NCBI GenBank assembly: GCA_921293015.1
Contig: OV121088.1
Span: 19,629,645 to 19,693,644 of the forward strand
Direction of reading: 5' to 3'
Source: Phorcus lineatus
Taxonomy: Eukaryota; Mollusca; Gastropoda; Trochida; Trochidae
Length of the DNA: 64,000 bases
Part shown: piece after piece, positions 34,882-44,609 of the stretch
Position numbering within the stretch: position 1 is the stretch's first letter
How the letters are laid out: every line of letters begins with the position of its first letter
Position numbers and translations under genes: made by a program
The notes under the pieces: model-generated
What the model saw: only the letters and a program-made list of their open reading frames with translations
Told to the model about the DNA's origin: nothing
Database searches by the model: none

Positions 34882-35151
34882 GTTCGTGTTCCCTTCATGA
34901 CGTCACATTATCACGTGACATAAAACTTGTCCTTTTTCTAGGTCAGTCGATTTCAGCTACTTTACGTAGCCTGTAACTTTTAAATGCATGGTCCCAAAAT
35001 TTTTGTTTTCAATGGAATTTAATATCATTACGTTTATGAGTAAGGTGTTACATGTGGAAAGTGTAATTTCAACATGATTTCCTAAACCCTTTAACAACAA
35101 CAACAACAGTTCAGTCACTCGCATCTCATGCTCTGAGGTGACAACACCTAG

Positions 35152-35324
35152 TGTTACAATATCATTATTTATATTCAATTTAAATAATGCTCCCGTAAAG
35201 TCCCAATGAACGGTCCCGACCGGACATACGGGCAACTGTAAAAACATGGCTGAAGAGTAAACTGATGTTGCACTCGCCCTCGCTGTTTGTTCTCTGATTT
35301 GAGGAGCTACAAGTTATTGAAACA
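35152..35324 (+). repeat. Gypsy 5' LTR (173 bp)
   Basis: TGTTACAATATC to TTATTGAAACA. It differs from the 3' LTR only at its 12th base (C against A) and near its 49th (G against A). Confidence 0.95.
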
Positions 35325-35338
35325 TGGTGGCAGCGGTG
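35325..35338 (+). other. Gypsy primer-binding site candidate
   Basis: TGGTGGCAGCGGTG begins directly after the 5' LTR, where minus-strand synthesis is primed by a tRNA 3' end. The tRNA identity is not assigned. Confidence 0.7.
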
Positions 35339-35364
35339 AAAACCGTTTGATTGGATTGGATATA

Positions 35365-35426
35365 TAAAGGTTACTCGTTTGCTATTTTAGATATTTAAAT
35401 TGAATATAAATAATGATATTGTAACA
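35365..35426 (+). repeat. Patchwork replacing gag: copied 28 bp plus inverted LTR end
   Basis: 35,365-35,392 is identical to 34,316-34,343 inside the Kolobok-like element. 35,393-35,426 is the exact reverse complement of the first 34 bp of the LTR (35,152-35,185). The two patches abut. Gag and the protease start are missing. Confidence 0.9.
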
Positions 35427-38400
35427 TCTCCCTTCCAAAGAAGTACTTGCCTTCAAAAACAAAAATCACGAAAACACGAAATGTGTTAAAAATGTGGAAT
35501 GGATCACAAGTGTGTCCTGATGGCACGGCCAGGCTCAAAATAAGAAATCCTGCTAATCTCAAGCTCTACAGCGTTGAGTTTGTGGTTGTAAGTGATCCAG
35601 ATGTCGGTCTAACACCCCTGCTAGGTGCAAAAGCAGTACAGCAAATGAACATTTTGACAGTGAATGCATCCAATTTCAAACAAGTCAGTGCTCTCAAACC
35701 AGGAAAGCATACGACAGAAGAGGATAAACCCCCACAGAGTGCACAAAAGATTGTGGACAAACATGCAGATTTGTTTGAAGGTGAACTTGGCACCTTGCCA
35801 GGAAAAGTTCACTTATATGTTGACAAAGATGTCAAACCGTCAGTTTCACACAGAAACAGAGTTCCGATTGCTTTACGTGAACACCTCAAGTCAGAGCTAG
35901 AGAGACTTACACAATCTGGTGTGATTGTACCGGTTGATGAACCGACAGAATGGGTTAGCTCCCTTGTGATTGCGCCCAAAAAATCAGGTGGTATACGGAT
36001 ATGTCTTGATCCTAAACCCCTGAATCTGGCTCTGCAAAGAGAACATTATGAACTGTCAACAATTGAAGAAGTCTTACCTGATCTTACCAATGCCAAAGTA
36101 TTTAGCACATGTGACCTATCTGCAGGGTTTTGGCACCTCGAACTTGACCATGAGTCAAGTATACTCTGTACTTTTGGTACACCATTTGGTAGATTTAGGT
36201 GGACTCGACTACCATTTGGATTGAGTGTCTCTCCAGAAATATTCCAAAAACGGCTCAATGAAGCATTAGAAGGTCTTACTGGTGTGCGGTGTATAGTGGA
36301 TGATATTCTCATCTTTGGTAAAGGAGATGACAAAGAAACAGCACAACTTGATCATGATAGAAACCTGAGTGAATTGTTCCAAAGATGCGAAAAGCTTGGG
36401 ATCAAGTTGAAACGAGAGAAACTGCGTCTGTGCAGAGAGGAAGTTGCCTTTTTGGGGCATGTGATGACTGACCAAGGTTTGAAATGTGATCCGCAGAAGA
36501 TAAAAGCTGTTCTAGACATGCCAGCACCAAAGAGCGTAGAAGAGGTACAGCGGTTCTCTGGTTTTGTGAACTACCTGTCAAGATATCTGCCAGGACTATC
36601 AGGCCTCATGCAGCCAATCCGACGCCTCACACACAGTGATGTTGAGTGGAAATGGACCACTGAACAAGAGGATGCCTTCATGAAAGTGAAGAAGTTGGTA
36701 ACAGAAGCACCCGTTTTGGCATACTATAACAAAGCTGAAGAATTGACTTTGCAAAGTGATGCGAGTTCAACAGGTCTTGGTGCTGTGCTGTTGCAAAATG
36801 AAAAACCAGTTGCGTATGCAAGTAGAGCTCTATCTCCAGCTGAAACCAGGTATGCACAGATTGAAAAGGAACTTCTATCTGTTGTGTTTGGGCTTCAGAA
36901 ATTTCATACCTACACCTTTGGAAGGAAGGTCAAAGTTGAAAATGATCACAAGCCCCTGGAAGCAATAACCAGCAAACCACTTCACAGTGCACCACGGAGG
37001 CTACAGTCAATGATTCTGGCAACGCAGAAGTATGACGCAGAAATCAAATACAAGAAAGGGGAAGATGTGGTTCTGTCAGACACTTTATCAAGAGCATACC
37101 TTCAGACAGTTGAAGAAGAGAAAACAGATACATTCAGTCAGGTAAACATGGCAAAATATCTTCCAATCACAGAAACAAGGCTTAAAGAGATCAGGGAACA
37201 TACTGAGAGGGATGAAACTCTGCAGAAGCTGAAGGAAGTTGTCCTCAGTGGTTGGCCTGACTTAAAAGAATCATTGCCATTTGATTTGTACCCTTACTTC
37301 AATTTTAAGGATGAAATCACACTTCAAAATGGTCTTGTGTTCAGAGGAGAAAGATTGATAATTCCTCAGAGTCTTCGAGCTACGATGAAAACAAAGATCC
37401 ACTCTTCGCATTTGGGGATAGAAGGCTGTCTGCGACGGGCACGAGAAAGCCTATATTGGCCCCACATGTCTGACGACATAAAGCAGTATATCAGCTCTTG
37501 TGAAACATGTTGCAAGTTCCAGGCAGCACAGCAGAGAGAGACGCTTCTGCCAACAGAAATGCCAGAGAGGCCATGGCAAAAAGTAGCAACAGATTTGTTC
37601 ACTCTTGATGGGAGAGAATATCTCATCACAGTGGATTACTATAGTAATTTCTGGGAGGTAGACTGTCTTTCAGATACAAAGTCAAGTACAGTCATACACA
37701 AGTTGAAAGCCCATTTTGCTAGATATGGGATCCCAGACCAAATAGTAAGTGACAATGGACCTCAGTTTGTTTCTGAAGAATTCCACAAGTTTATTGTGGA
37801 CTGGGAAGTAGAGCACCTGACATCGAGTCCTTATAATAGCCAGGCTAATGGGAAGGCTGAGTCAGCTGTAAAGACGGCTAAAAGACTAATGAGGAAGGCG
37901 AAAAGTAGTGGCAATGACCAGTACATGGCCATCCTGGACTACAGGAACACACCGACACAGGGACTTGGGTCGAGTCCAGTACAGAGGTTAATGAACAGGA
38001 GATCTAAAACGCTGATACCTACCAGTGAGACACTATTAAAACCACGAACGGTGGTTGAATGCAGTGAGAAAGATAAACTCCTACAGAAACAGAAATTGCA
38101 GAAAGATAGGTTTGATCAGCATGCGAAGGACTTAAAACCGCTTGTTGAAGGTGACGCTGTGAGACTGAAACCATTCAGTCTTAACGACAAGGTTTGGAAA
38201 CGTGGGACTGTCATAAGGAGACTTGATGAACGAAGTTACGAGATTGACTCACCCCACGGCACTCTACGGCGAAATAGGGTTCACTTGAAGAAGACTGCAG
38301 AACAGAACTTTGGGCACAATACTTCTCTTGACCAAACATCCTCAGATCAGGCACAAGCAACAATGCCTAGAAGTGATGACCAATCAAGCCAGACAACTCC

Positions 38401-38542
38401 GAGAAAACTTACACAACGAAGTGAGATGTCCCCGATGAGAGCTGTAGAGCCGGAGTCGGTGAACGTGCAAGTGACACCTACCCTGACAAGAAGTGGGCGT
38501 ATTGTGAAGCCTCCTTCCCATCTGAGAGACTATACAGTATAG
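35417..38542 (+). CDS. Gypsy pol: protease end, RT, RNase H, integrase
   Basis: An open frame of about 1,030 codons. It begins inside the protease (end motif PLLGAKAVQQM) and has no proper start; the first ATG is near 35,492. RT: SSLVIAPKKSGGIRICLD, FSTCDLSAGFWHLEL with the first catalytic Asp, RLPFGLSVSPEIFQ, and CIVDDILIFG (IVDD in place of the usual YVDD). RNase H: LQSDASSTGLGAVLLQ, with a conserved LSDTLSRA later. Integrase: zinc site H-x4-H near SSHLGIEG and C-x2-C in SCETCCKF; core VATDLFTLDG (Asp), IVSDNGPQFVSEEF (Asp), NSQANGKAESAVK (Glu). The tail has VWKRGTVIRRLDERSYEI and no chromodomain. The architecture resembles K02A2.6-like/Mag-type Gypsy elements. No stops or frameshifts are visible. 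Confidence 0.95.
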   Translation, partial: YCNISLPKKYLPSKTKITKTRNVLKMWNGSQVCPDGTARLKIRNPANLKLYSVEFVVVSDPDVGLTPLLGAKAVQQMNILTVNASNFKQVSALKPGKHTTEEDKPPQSAQKIVDKHADLFEGELGTLPGKVHLYVDKDVKPSVSHRNRVPIALREHLKSELERLTQSGVIVPVDEPTEWVSSLVIAPKKSGGIRICLDPKPLNLALQREHYELSTIEEVLPDLTNAKVFSTCDLSAGFWHLELDHESSILCTFGTPFGRFRWTRLPFGLSVSPEIFQKRLNEALEGLTGVRCIVDDILIFGKGDDKETAQLDHDRNLSELFQRCEKLGIKLKREKLRLCREEVAFLGHVMTDQGLKCDPQKIKAVLDMPAPKSVEEVQRFSGFVNYLSRYLPGLSGLMQPIRRLTHSDVEWKWTTEQEDAFMKVKKLVTEAPVLAYYNKAEELTLQSDASSTGLGAVLLQNEKPVAYASRALSPAETRYAQIEKELLSVVFGLQKFHTYTFGRKVKVENDHKPLEAITSKPLHSAPRRLQSMILATQKYDAEIKYKKGEDVVLSDTLSRAYLQTVEEEKTDTFSQVNMAKYLPITETRLKEIREHTERDETLQKLKEVVLSGWPDLKESLPFDLYPYFNFKDEITLQNGLVFRGERLIIPQSLRATMKTKIHSSHLGIEGCLRRARESLYWPHMSDDIKQYISSCETCCKFQAAQQRETLLPTEMPERPWQKVATDLFTLDGREYLITVDYYSNFWEVDCLSDTKSSTVIHKLKAHFARYGIPDQIVSDNGPQFVSEEFHKFIVDWEVEHLTSSPYNSQANGKAESAVKTAKRLMRKAKSSGNDQYMAILDYRNTPTQGLGSSPVQRLMNRRSKTLIPTSETLLKPRTVVECSEKDKLLQKQKLQKDRFDQHAKDLKPLVEGDAVRLKPFSLNDKVWKRGTVIRRLDERSYEIDSPHGTLRRNRVHLKKTAEQNFGHNTSLDQTSSDQAQATMPRSDDQSSQTTPRKLTQRSEMSPMRAVEPESVNVQVTPTLTRSGRIVKPPSHLRDYTV

Positions 38543-38570
38543 CAGCAAATTGTCGTTAATATGTTCAGTA

Positions 38571-38720
38571 ATTTGTTAATTGTAGGGAATGCATAAAGGC
38601 CGGGATGGTCATGGACTTTAATTTGATTCACCTACTTAAAGGGTATTTTTTATGATTTGTTAATTGTAGGGAATGCATAAAGGCCGAGATGGTCATGGAC
38701 TTTAATTTGATTCACCTACA
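38571..38720 (+). repeat. 84-bp duplication before the Gypsy polypurine tract
   Basis: ATTTGTTAATTGTAGGGAATG starts at 38,571 and again at 38,655. The copies run to TTTGATTCACCTAC with one difference (GGGATGG against GAGATGG). Copy 1 is followed by TTAAAGGG and copy 2 by the true polypurine tract. Confidence 0.92.
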
Positions 38721-38731
38721 AAAAGGGGAGA
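38719..38731 (+). other. Gypsy polypurine tract
   Basis: CAAAAAGGGGAGA precedes the 3' LTR directly. Confidence 0.88.
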
Positions 38732-38904
38732 TGTTACAATATAATTATTTATATTCAATTTAAATAATGCTCCCGTAAAATCCCAATGAACGGTCCCGAC
38801 CGGACATACGGGCAACTGTAAAAACATGGCTGAAGAGTAAACTGATGTTGCACTCGCCCTCGCTGTTTGTTCTCTGATTTGAGGAGCTACAAGTTATTGA
38901 AACA
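38732..38904 (+). repeat. Gypsy 3' LTR (173 bp)
   Basis: TGTTACAATATA to TTGAAACA. 171 of 173 bases equal the 5' LTR. The CCTAG TSD follows. Confidence 0.95.
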
Positions 38905-38909
38905 CCTAG

Positions 38910-39207
38910 AGTCGCAATTACCTATATATCAGAATTTCCCTAGCTACTTAGTTGTAAGTTATAAGAATTTGAAATATCTCAATGAAATAGAAACACCTAT
39001 TTTACAAACATTAATCTATGAACAACTAATTTTTAATTATTATTGGTAAATATATTAGATAGACAAATAATAGTATTATTAATTGTAAAGAAACAAGTAC
39101 TGAAATATCATTGAATATTAGACTCTCAACTCTTATATGTTGCCACTTTAAGCCAAAAGACACTCAAGCCAGACTTGAACCTTAAACGAGCTATTGTTGT
39201 TTTTGCA
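38910..39207. other. Spacer without a gene
   Basis: AT-rich sequence between the Gypsy element and the ISL2EU element. I see nothing in it. Confidence 0.5.
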
Positions 39208-39293
39208 ATTGACCCCTCCGCACAGAGCACGTAGTCACGCCCCCTCAGAGGTCAGGAACCCAAAAGCACTTCCTTAGACAAACATTGACCAAA

Positions 39294-42200
39294 ATGGCGG
39301 CACCTTCGACTGGCAAAGTAGCGAAGCTGACAGATCTTCCGGCGGATTTTTCTGTCAGTTTTCTTCGTAATGCTGATGTTTCTTTGAAAAGTAAACAGAC
39401 GGGGTTTAAGTATTTTAGCGAGAGTTTTTTTCACTCAGTAAGTACGTTCAGGAGCCAAGAAACCGAGGAATGCATTTCTGTGAGTGCGCGGTGCTACAGG
39501 AGTCAACGGAAGACTGAAGTTCCACATATACTCAACATGGACGTCAAACCATCTGAGATATTCTATGCACACTGTTCTTGTCAAGCTGGGTAAGAAGATT
39601 TCTTTTATTTCAATGTGTTTTCAGCCGCATCAAAGTAATTGAATCTACTGCAGTAATTATTGTCTCAGTATCATATCTTCATTATTGAACAGTACCCAGG
39701 TGGGGTATCTTCACGTCTGTCGAAATAAGCTCGGCTACAAATACACGAATCTTAAATAACTGATTGGGGAACATTTTATATATATAGCGTTTGGCAGTTA
39801 CTTTTTATATCAATGATCATTTTGATTTTTTTATGAGCAAATTAACTCGGCCATAACACCCTCGTGTTACCTGTTTCCGTGGTATTGATAAATACACTTC
39901 TATAAGAGTGTAACTGCCGATTCTGACAAACATCCTGATAATCATAAATAACATATTTCCCCACCCTTTAATGTCAAATAAACAGTTCTTTAATTATTTG
40001 GTTAAATCATTTTAACATTTTGAAAACATATGCCAATATTTACTTATTTACATGGGGTCCTTGTTTCCATGGTATTTCTATAAAATATGGCAAAGCAACC
40101 CCTGCCACAGCTTAAAATTTTACTGTTTTTCTATCATACTTTGCAATACTTTTATAATTAACAGTAAGGTGATTCAGGATAATAATTATACATGTTTTTC
40201 TCTTATAATAAAACAAATCAGTAATCAATAGGAAACTTCTTGGAAATCATTATGATATGGATGCATAATAAAATAATTAATGAATGAATTTTTTTGACAG
40301 TGTGGTTGGATCTTGCGCTCACATAGTGAGACTGATCATAGCTCTACAACAGTGACAGCTGATGGGTTTCACAGAGGTACCATCTCAGCTGTCCTGTACC
40401 TCCCTACCCGAGCAGTGGAGCGTGCCCAGGGGTCGCAAGATTCAGCCAGTTGATGTTCCTCACCTCATCTTTGTCAACCCGAAACCAGACCGGAAGAAAT
40501 GACCAATACAGAACACGCTCACCGATTGCAGGTATGAAATTTATTTTATTTACATGTTTGAAGTTTTTGTACAGTTTTATAAGATCTTGTTCAGTTTGAT
40601 AGGACTACTGAAATGGACACAAGACATAATGAATTCAAAACACCTGACAGACTTTCTCATGGTTGGCATTTACAATATTACAAATAATTTGGTCATATCC
40701 AATTTTATCACATTTGCTTACTTGAGTTGAAGGAAATGAACACAAAGAGTTTTTTCTAACATCTAATAATTTGTCCAGTGTAATTAAAAGTACTTGCAAA
40801 TTTGAATTTACATTTAAAAGCTACAGGGTTTGGGCTGATATTTTTTAAATGCTGGAAAATCTGTATCTGGTATAAAAAATATTATCAAATTTTTTTGATT
40901 AGGAAAATAAAAGTGAAAAAGGAGGACCTGGAACACCTTCAGGCCCTGAAGAACTACCCCCTAGCCTACCTGGTGTCCAGTCCGCAAACAACTCTGGACA
41001 CTCATGTTGGACCTGTACCCTTGGGTAGCGGGTTATCAACACATGTAAGTACTTTGATCAATTAGACTTTAAAAACATTCTTACTTTCTTTTTATACAAG
41101 GTGGCATGAAATTTGTGAGGAAGGAACAAACAAACCATATTTGATCAACAGATGACATCAATGATAAAGGTATACGGCAACAAAGAGCCTTGAGTGAAAA
41201 AGGTTTCTGGATTTTGATCTCAGTACAGTCAACAATAATAAATGTTGTTGGAAATTCAGATTTATAATCTTCAGGCATATTTTCAAACAAAACATCTCTA
41301 CTGGGCCAGATGGAAACTTCTCCAAATCTCAGAAACATGTAATTAATCCAAGAATTGAAAATGACACCAATTACTTGTTGGGTTAAACCAAAGCGTAGAG
41401 CCAAATCTTGCAAGTCAAAATTATTTCTTAATCTACAAAGAGTAAAAAATAACTGATTTTTTAGAGAAACATTCTTAATTTGGGACAAATGACCTTTCCC
41501 AATATATGACGATGGACAACTATCATAACATGGGACTAAAAACTTAAATATTGCTAGAAACATTTCCTTTGGGTATCCTGTATAATAATGGATCAAACTG
41601 TCCACAGTAAAAGTGACAGTTTTAATTTTCTTTAGATGTTCACATTCAGCTTTCTTCTCTTCTAAAAGCCTTGAAGTTTCGACTTGTTCCAGGGTATTTT
41701 TGGATAGTTCTCTCTTCATCATCTCATTCTCCACAGCAAGACCCATGAGATCCATCGGCTCCACCCCTGAAATTAATTAAGAAAAACGATGCATTGGTTT
41801 TATTTTTAATCAATTTTTTGAAAATATCAGTACTTATTATGAATATTATTATTTCAGGCAACATTCTTTGAACCAGCTGACCTACAACCAGTTGTTACCC
41901 AGTGTGGTAATTTAGTTTTTCCACGCGCTTCACAGCTGACAACTGATAATTCAACATCTATGGGCAAAAGTATAAGCCAAGAACAGTGTGAAGCCATTGA
42001 GGAGAAGACCAGGGATCAAGCTCAGAGTCCTGTATGGAGGGAGTAAGGTAAACATCGACTGACTGCCTCAATGTTTGGAACTATTTTAAAACGTAGATCC
42101 ATAACTGATAAATTTTTAAATACAATTTACATCACCCCAAACTTCTTATGGGACAAACAATGAGAAAATTGCTATCGAATTGTACTTAAAGAAAACAGGT

Positions 42201-42596
42201 TACCATGTCCATGATTGTGGTTTGATAGTTAATCCCAATTTTCCATTTTTAGGAGCATCCCCGGATGGGAAAGTTTGTGACAATAATTCTATAACAGGAT
42301 TAAATGAAATTAAATGCCCATTTAGTGCACGTGATATGTTGATCAAAGATGCTACAATTCTGCCAAACTTTTGTTTGAAAGAAAATATTGATAAAGAACT
42401 CTGCTTAAAAACAGATCACCAATATTATTATCAGATACAGGGTCAACTTTTAACCTCAGGTGCACCATTTTGTGACTTTGTTGTTTATACAAGAAAGGAA
42501 ATTTTCATTGAAAGAATACTCCCAAACCATGATTTTATGCAGCAGTTGTTAAATGACTTAACTAAATTTTATTGTGACTACATGCAACCTTATTAG
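39294..42596 (+). pseudogene. SWIM zinc finger and YqaJ exonuclease protein of ISL2EU
   Basis: Four exons with consistent phases: 39,294-39,589, 40,301-40,531, 40,903-41,044 and 41,858-42,596 (donors GTAAGA, GTATGA, GTAAGT; acceptors TTTGACAG, TTGATTAG, TATTTCAG). The SWIM finger spans exons 1-2: HCSCQAG, then VVGSCAHIVRLIIAL (C-x-C, C-x-H). Exon 4 is the YqaJ fold of the lambda-exonuclease type: HRLTASMFG, then GASPDGKVCDNN, LNEIKCPFSARD (E-x-K), YYYQIQGQLL and CDFVVYTRKE. These supply the D...E-x-K catalytic set. Breaks: TGA near 40,352 and 40,499 in exon 2, TAA at 42,044, and a frameshift near 42,130-42,160. The nuclease half from about 42,165 is open. The start is the first ATG in the open exon, 84 bp inside the terminus. 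Confidence 0.9.
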
Positions 42597-44177
42597 AACA
42601 GCCAAGTTTGAAGCCACACTGAATATCATGCCTTATATTTTCTAGTTCTTTTACCCCTATTTTTTGTAGCAAATGTTGTCTGATAAAAAAAATACTTTGA
42701 TTCAGAAAAAGTAATTTTATTTCAGGACAAAAGTCATTATCTATTTCAGCAACCGGTTAGTTCCTTTCATATCACCAAAAATTATAATTTGATCTGTGAA
42801 CGTAAACTTATAAACAACAATGTTGTTTTTTCACCTTCTAGTTTTGACACAAAAACAAGTTATTTTTGGTACAAATTAATTCAGTCCAACTCTGTTAACA
42901 TTTAGTATCCTATTATAGTTTTGATGATTGGAGTTGCTTAATTTTTTCCAGGCAATTATCATTTATTATAAAATCAGTCCATCACTTACAGTTTGCTGTA
43001 GTCTGAGTTCCACAGGAGTTTGTCCTATCTTCAGCAGCCTCTCCTCCCTCATGGTTAGTTGGGATTATGTCATCACTTGAAAAGAATTTAAAATATGACC
43101 ATCTATAATTTCTATTTCAAAATCTTATATCAGATATTTGACTTAAGTTATGAATATAATTACTGATTATAACATTGGGTGGATTCTTAGAAAAAAATAC
43201 ACACCAGTCGATGGGTCAACTTAGGTTTCAGCTTTCTAGGGATATTTTCTCGAGAAAATAAAGTCTTAAGGATCCATTTCTACAACAAATGTGTCTGCAG
43301 ACTAGACTCAGTTAATTAAAGAAAGAATGTCAAGAAAGAAAGAACAAGTTTAAATTATTTATGTATGTATAGTTTGAATGTTTTTAGTCTTTTTAAAAAA
43401 AGTTTTAAGACAAAGAGTGCAATCACATAAACTAACCTTTGTTCAAGATATGAATTAGCCATAGATGTATCTGTGAATGTCCTTTTCTTTGGGGCCTTGC
43501 GGGTTAGAGGAATTCTGTTTGAGGGATCAGCAGGCAAGGGATCCGGAAACTCTTCACTCGGGAATTTATTTACAAAGTGCTGAAGAAAAATATGCAAAAA
43601 TAACAAATGCAATTTTCGATTTGTTTGATGTGAGTTATACAGTATAGATTAATGTGTATAGATTTCGAAATAAATTTAAGGCTATTTACATTTAATTGTC
43701 ACATCACTTAAGGGTCAAAGTGGTAAGGGAACACAATATTCATTCAAGGAGGAATAAGATACAATTTGTGTTTAGCATGAACCCTGCGAACAGTCAGTTA
43801 TGTTGGAAAAGATCTACCTGATAAAAAATTCTCACTATGTAAACAAACAATTAATTAATATGGCCACCTCAAATAGTCAATATAACGACAATTATTAGTA
43901 TCGGCATATGAAACTTTTTCAGTTGAAAACTAAGAGTACGTGTATGAAAGCTTTTATATTAAATCAAAATTATTACCTTCGAACAGACATATCTATTGCT
44001 GTTTATTCTGGATGGATTCAACTGACTGTGTGGCCTGCCACATAGCTTGATCCAACGGAGGCATTTTTCTGGGTTGCTTTTAGGTTTTGGGAAGGGTATA
44101 AACATAATACCGCCTTCCAAGCGCTCAGGATATCGGTCGTCGCTCTTACACAGACCGTGACTACAACGTTTCACCAT
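41081..44177 (-). pseudogene. THAP-HTH-DDE transposase of ISL2EU, catalytic core deleted
   Basis: Four exons with matching phases: 44,177-43,977, 43,579-43,437, 43,075-42,990 and 41,766-41,081. Exon 1 holds the THAP finger (KRCSHGLCK, then MFIPFPKPKS, CLRWIKLCG and YVCSK); exon 2 completes C-x2-H with HF. Exon 4 starts with a coiled-coil-like stretch. It continues with the helix-turn-helix (SLKNQLFFTLCRLRNN, DLALRFGLTQQVIG) and the first DDE_4 Asp in FIIVDCTEIKIQKP. The frame then jumps to the protein's C-terminus (DQIWFVCSFLTNFMPP), so the second Asp, the Glu and roughly 130 residues are missing. It could bind DNA in principle but not cut it. The first ATG after the open upstream stretch is taken as the start. 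Confidence 0.9.
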
Positions 44178-44351
44178 AACTTTCGCGGGAACCAAACTAC
44201 AAAGTATAAAAACTGACCGTAGGCGTTTCCTTCGACAAGTTTGTTTGTCTAAGGAAGAGAGTTCCCGCGAGAATATGCGCGCGCAGCTATGACGTGTGTC
44301 ATGCTGATTGGTCGACTAGATCATGTGACTATTTCTTGCGGAGGGGTCAAT

Positions 44352-44609
44352 TGTTGGTTTTGCTGAATTTAACTGAATGAACTGAATTTAAACCATGTTC
44401 ACTTGAATTCTTCTTCTTCGTGGTTCTTCAAGGTGGCTTACAATTTAAAATGTAAATTCATGAAAATACTTCTCTATTGCCTCCCTGCACAAGTACTCTA
44501 TATTCCAATTATACCAACTATATCAAACTAATAACAGAATGTTATGAACTCATCATTGAGAAGTTCGTATGCGATATCATGCACGTTCTACACCATACGT
44601 GACAGAAAA
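44352..44609. other. Short spacer
   Basis: Flank of the ISL2EU element. I see nothing coding. Confidence 0.45.

Larger units (their letters stand above)
31143..35090. mobile_element. Kolobok-like DNA transposon, 3.95 kb, decayed
   Basis: TTAA at 31,139-31,142 and 35,091-35,094 flanks short inverted termini: AGGGAATAGGAAAT on the left, and the inverse of AGGGTTTAGGAAAT on the right (12 of 14 match). A second inverted pair further in (GACGTCACGAAGGGAA near 31,309 and its counterpart near 34,898) supports a single element. TTAA duplication and a THAP-domain remnant fit the Kolobok superfamily; piggyBac also uses TTAA but lacks THAP. It holds two convergent broken genes: THAP (+) at the left, P2X7-ballast-like (-) at the right. 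No transposase catalytic core is visible. Confidence 0.75.
35152..38904 (+). mobile_element. Gypsy LTR retrotransposon lacking gag, 3.75 kb
   Basis: Flanked by a perfect CCTAG TSD (35,147-35,151 and 38,905-38,909). LTRs of 173 bp differ at 2 positions, so the insertion is young. The internal region has a primer-binding-site-like TGGTGGCAGCGGTG, then about 100 bp of rearranged sequence where gag should be, an intact pol frame, a duplicated 84-bp 3' UTR segment and a polypurine tract. Without gag it cannot make particles alone, but pol is open. It lies 57 bp right of the Kolobok-like element. Confidence 0.95.
39210..44349. mobile_element. ISL2EU DNA transposon, 5.14 kb, both genes damaged
   Basis: Termini TGACCCCTCCGCA and its inverse (13 of 13) are flanked by AT at 39,208-39,209 and 44,350-44,351. 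A second inverted pair, CTTCCTTAGACAAACA, lies near 39,269 and 44,244. Two convergent spliced genes fill it: SWIM/YqaJ (+) and THAP/HTH/DDE (-), with their 3' parts interleaved (the - gene's last exon lies between + exons 3 and 4). A two-base AT duplication with a DDE_4-type transposase and a YqaJ nuclease is, as I recall, the signature of ISL2EU in the PIF/Harbinger-related PHIS group. This copy is dead but nearly complete. Confidence 0.9.

Noticed and set aside
31236-34983. Alternative TTAA sites (near 31,236 and 34,978) as the ends of the Kolobok-like element.
   Set aside because: The sequences next to them do not form inverted repeats, unlike AGGG..TAGGAAAT at 31,143 and 35,090.
39294-42596. 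SWIM/YqaJ gene as a host gene.
   Set aside because: It lies within AT-flanked inverted termini together with a THAP/DDE transposase and has stops and a frameshift.
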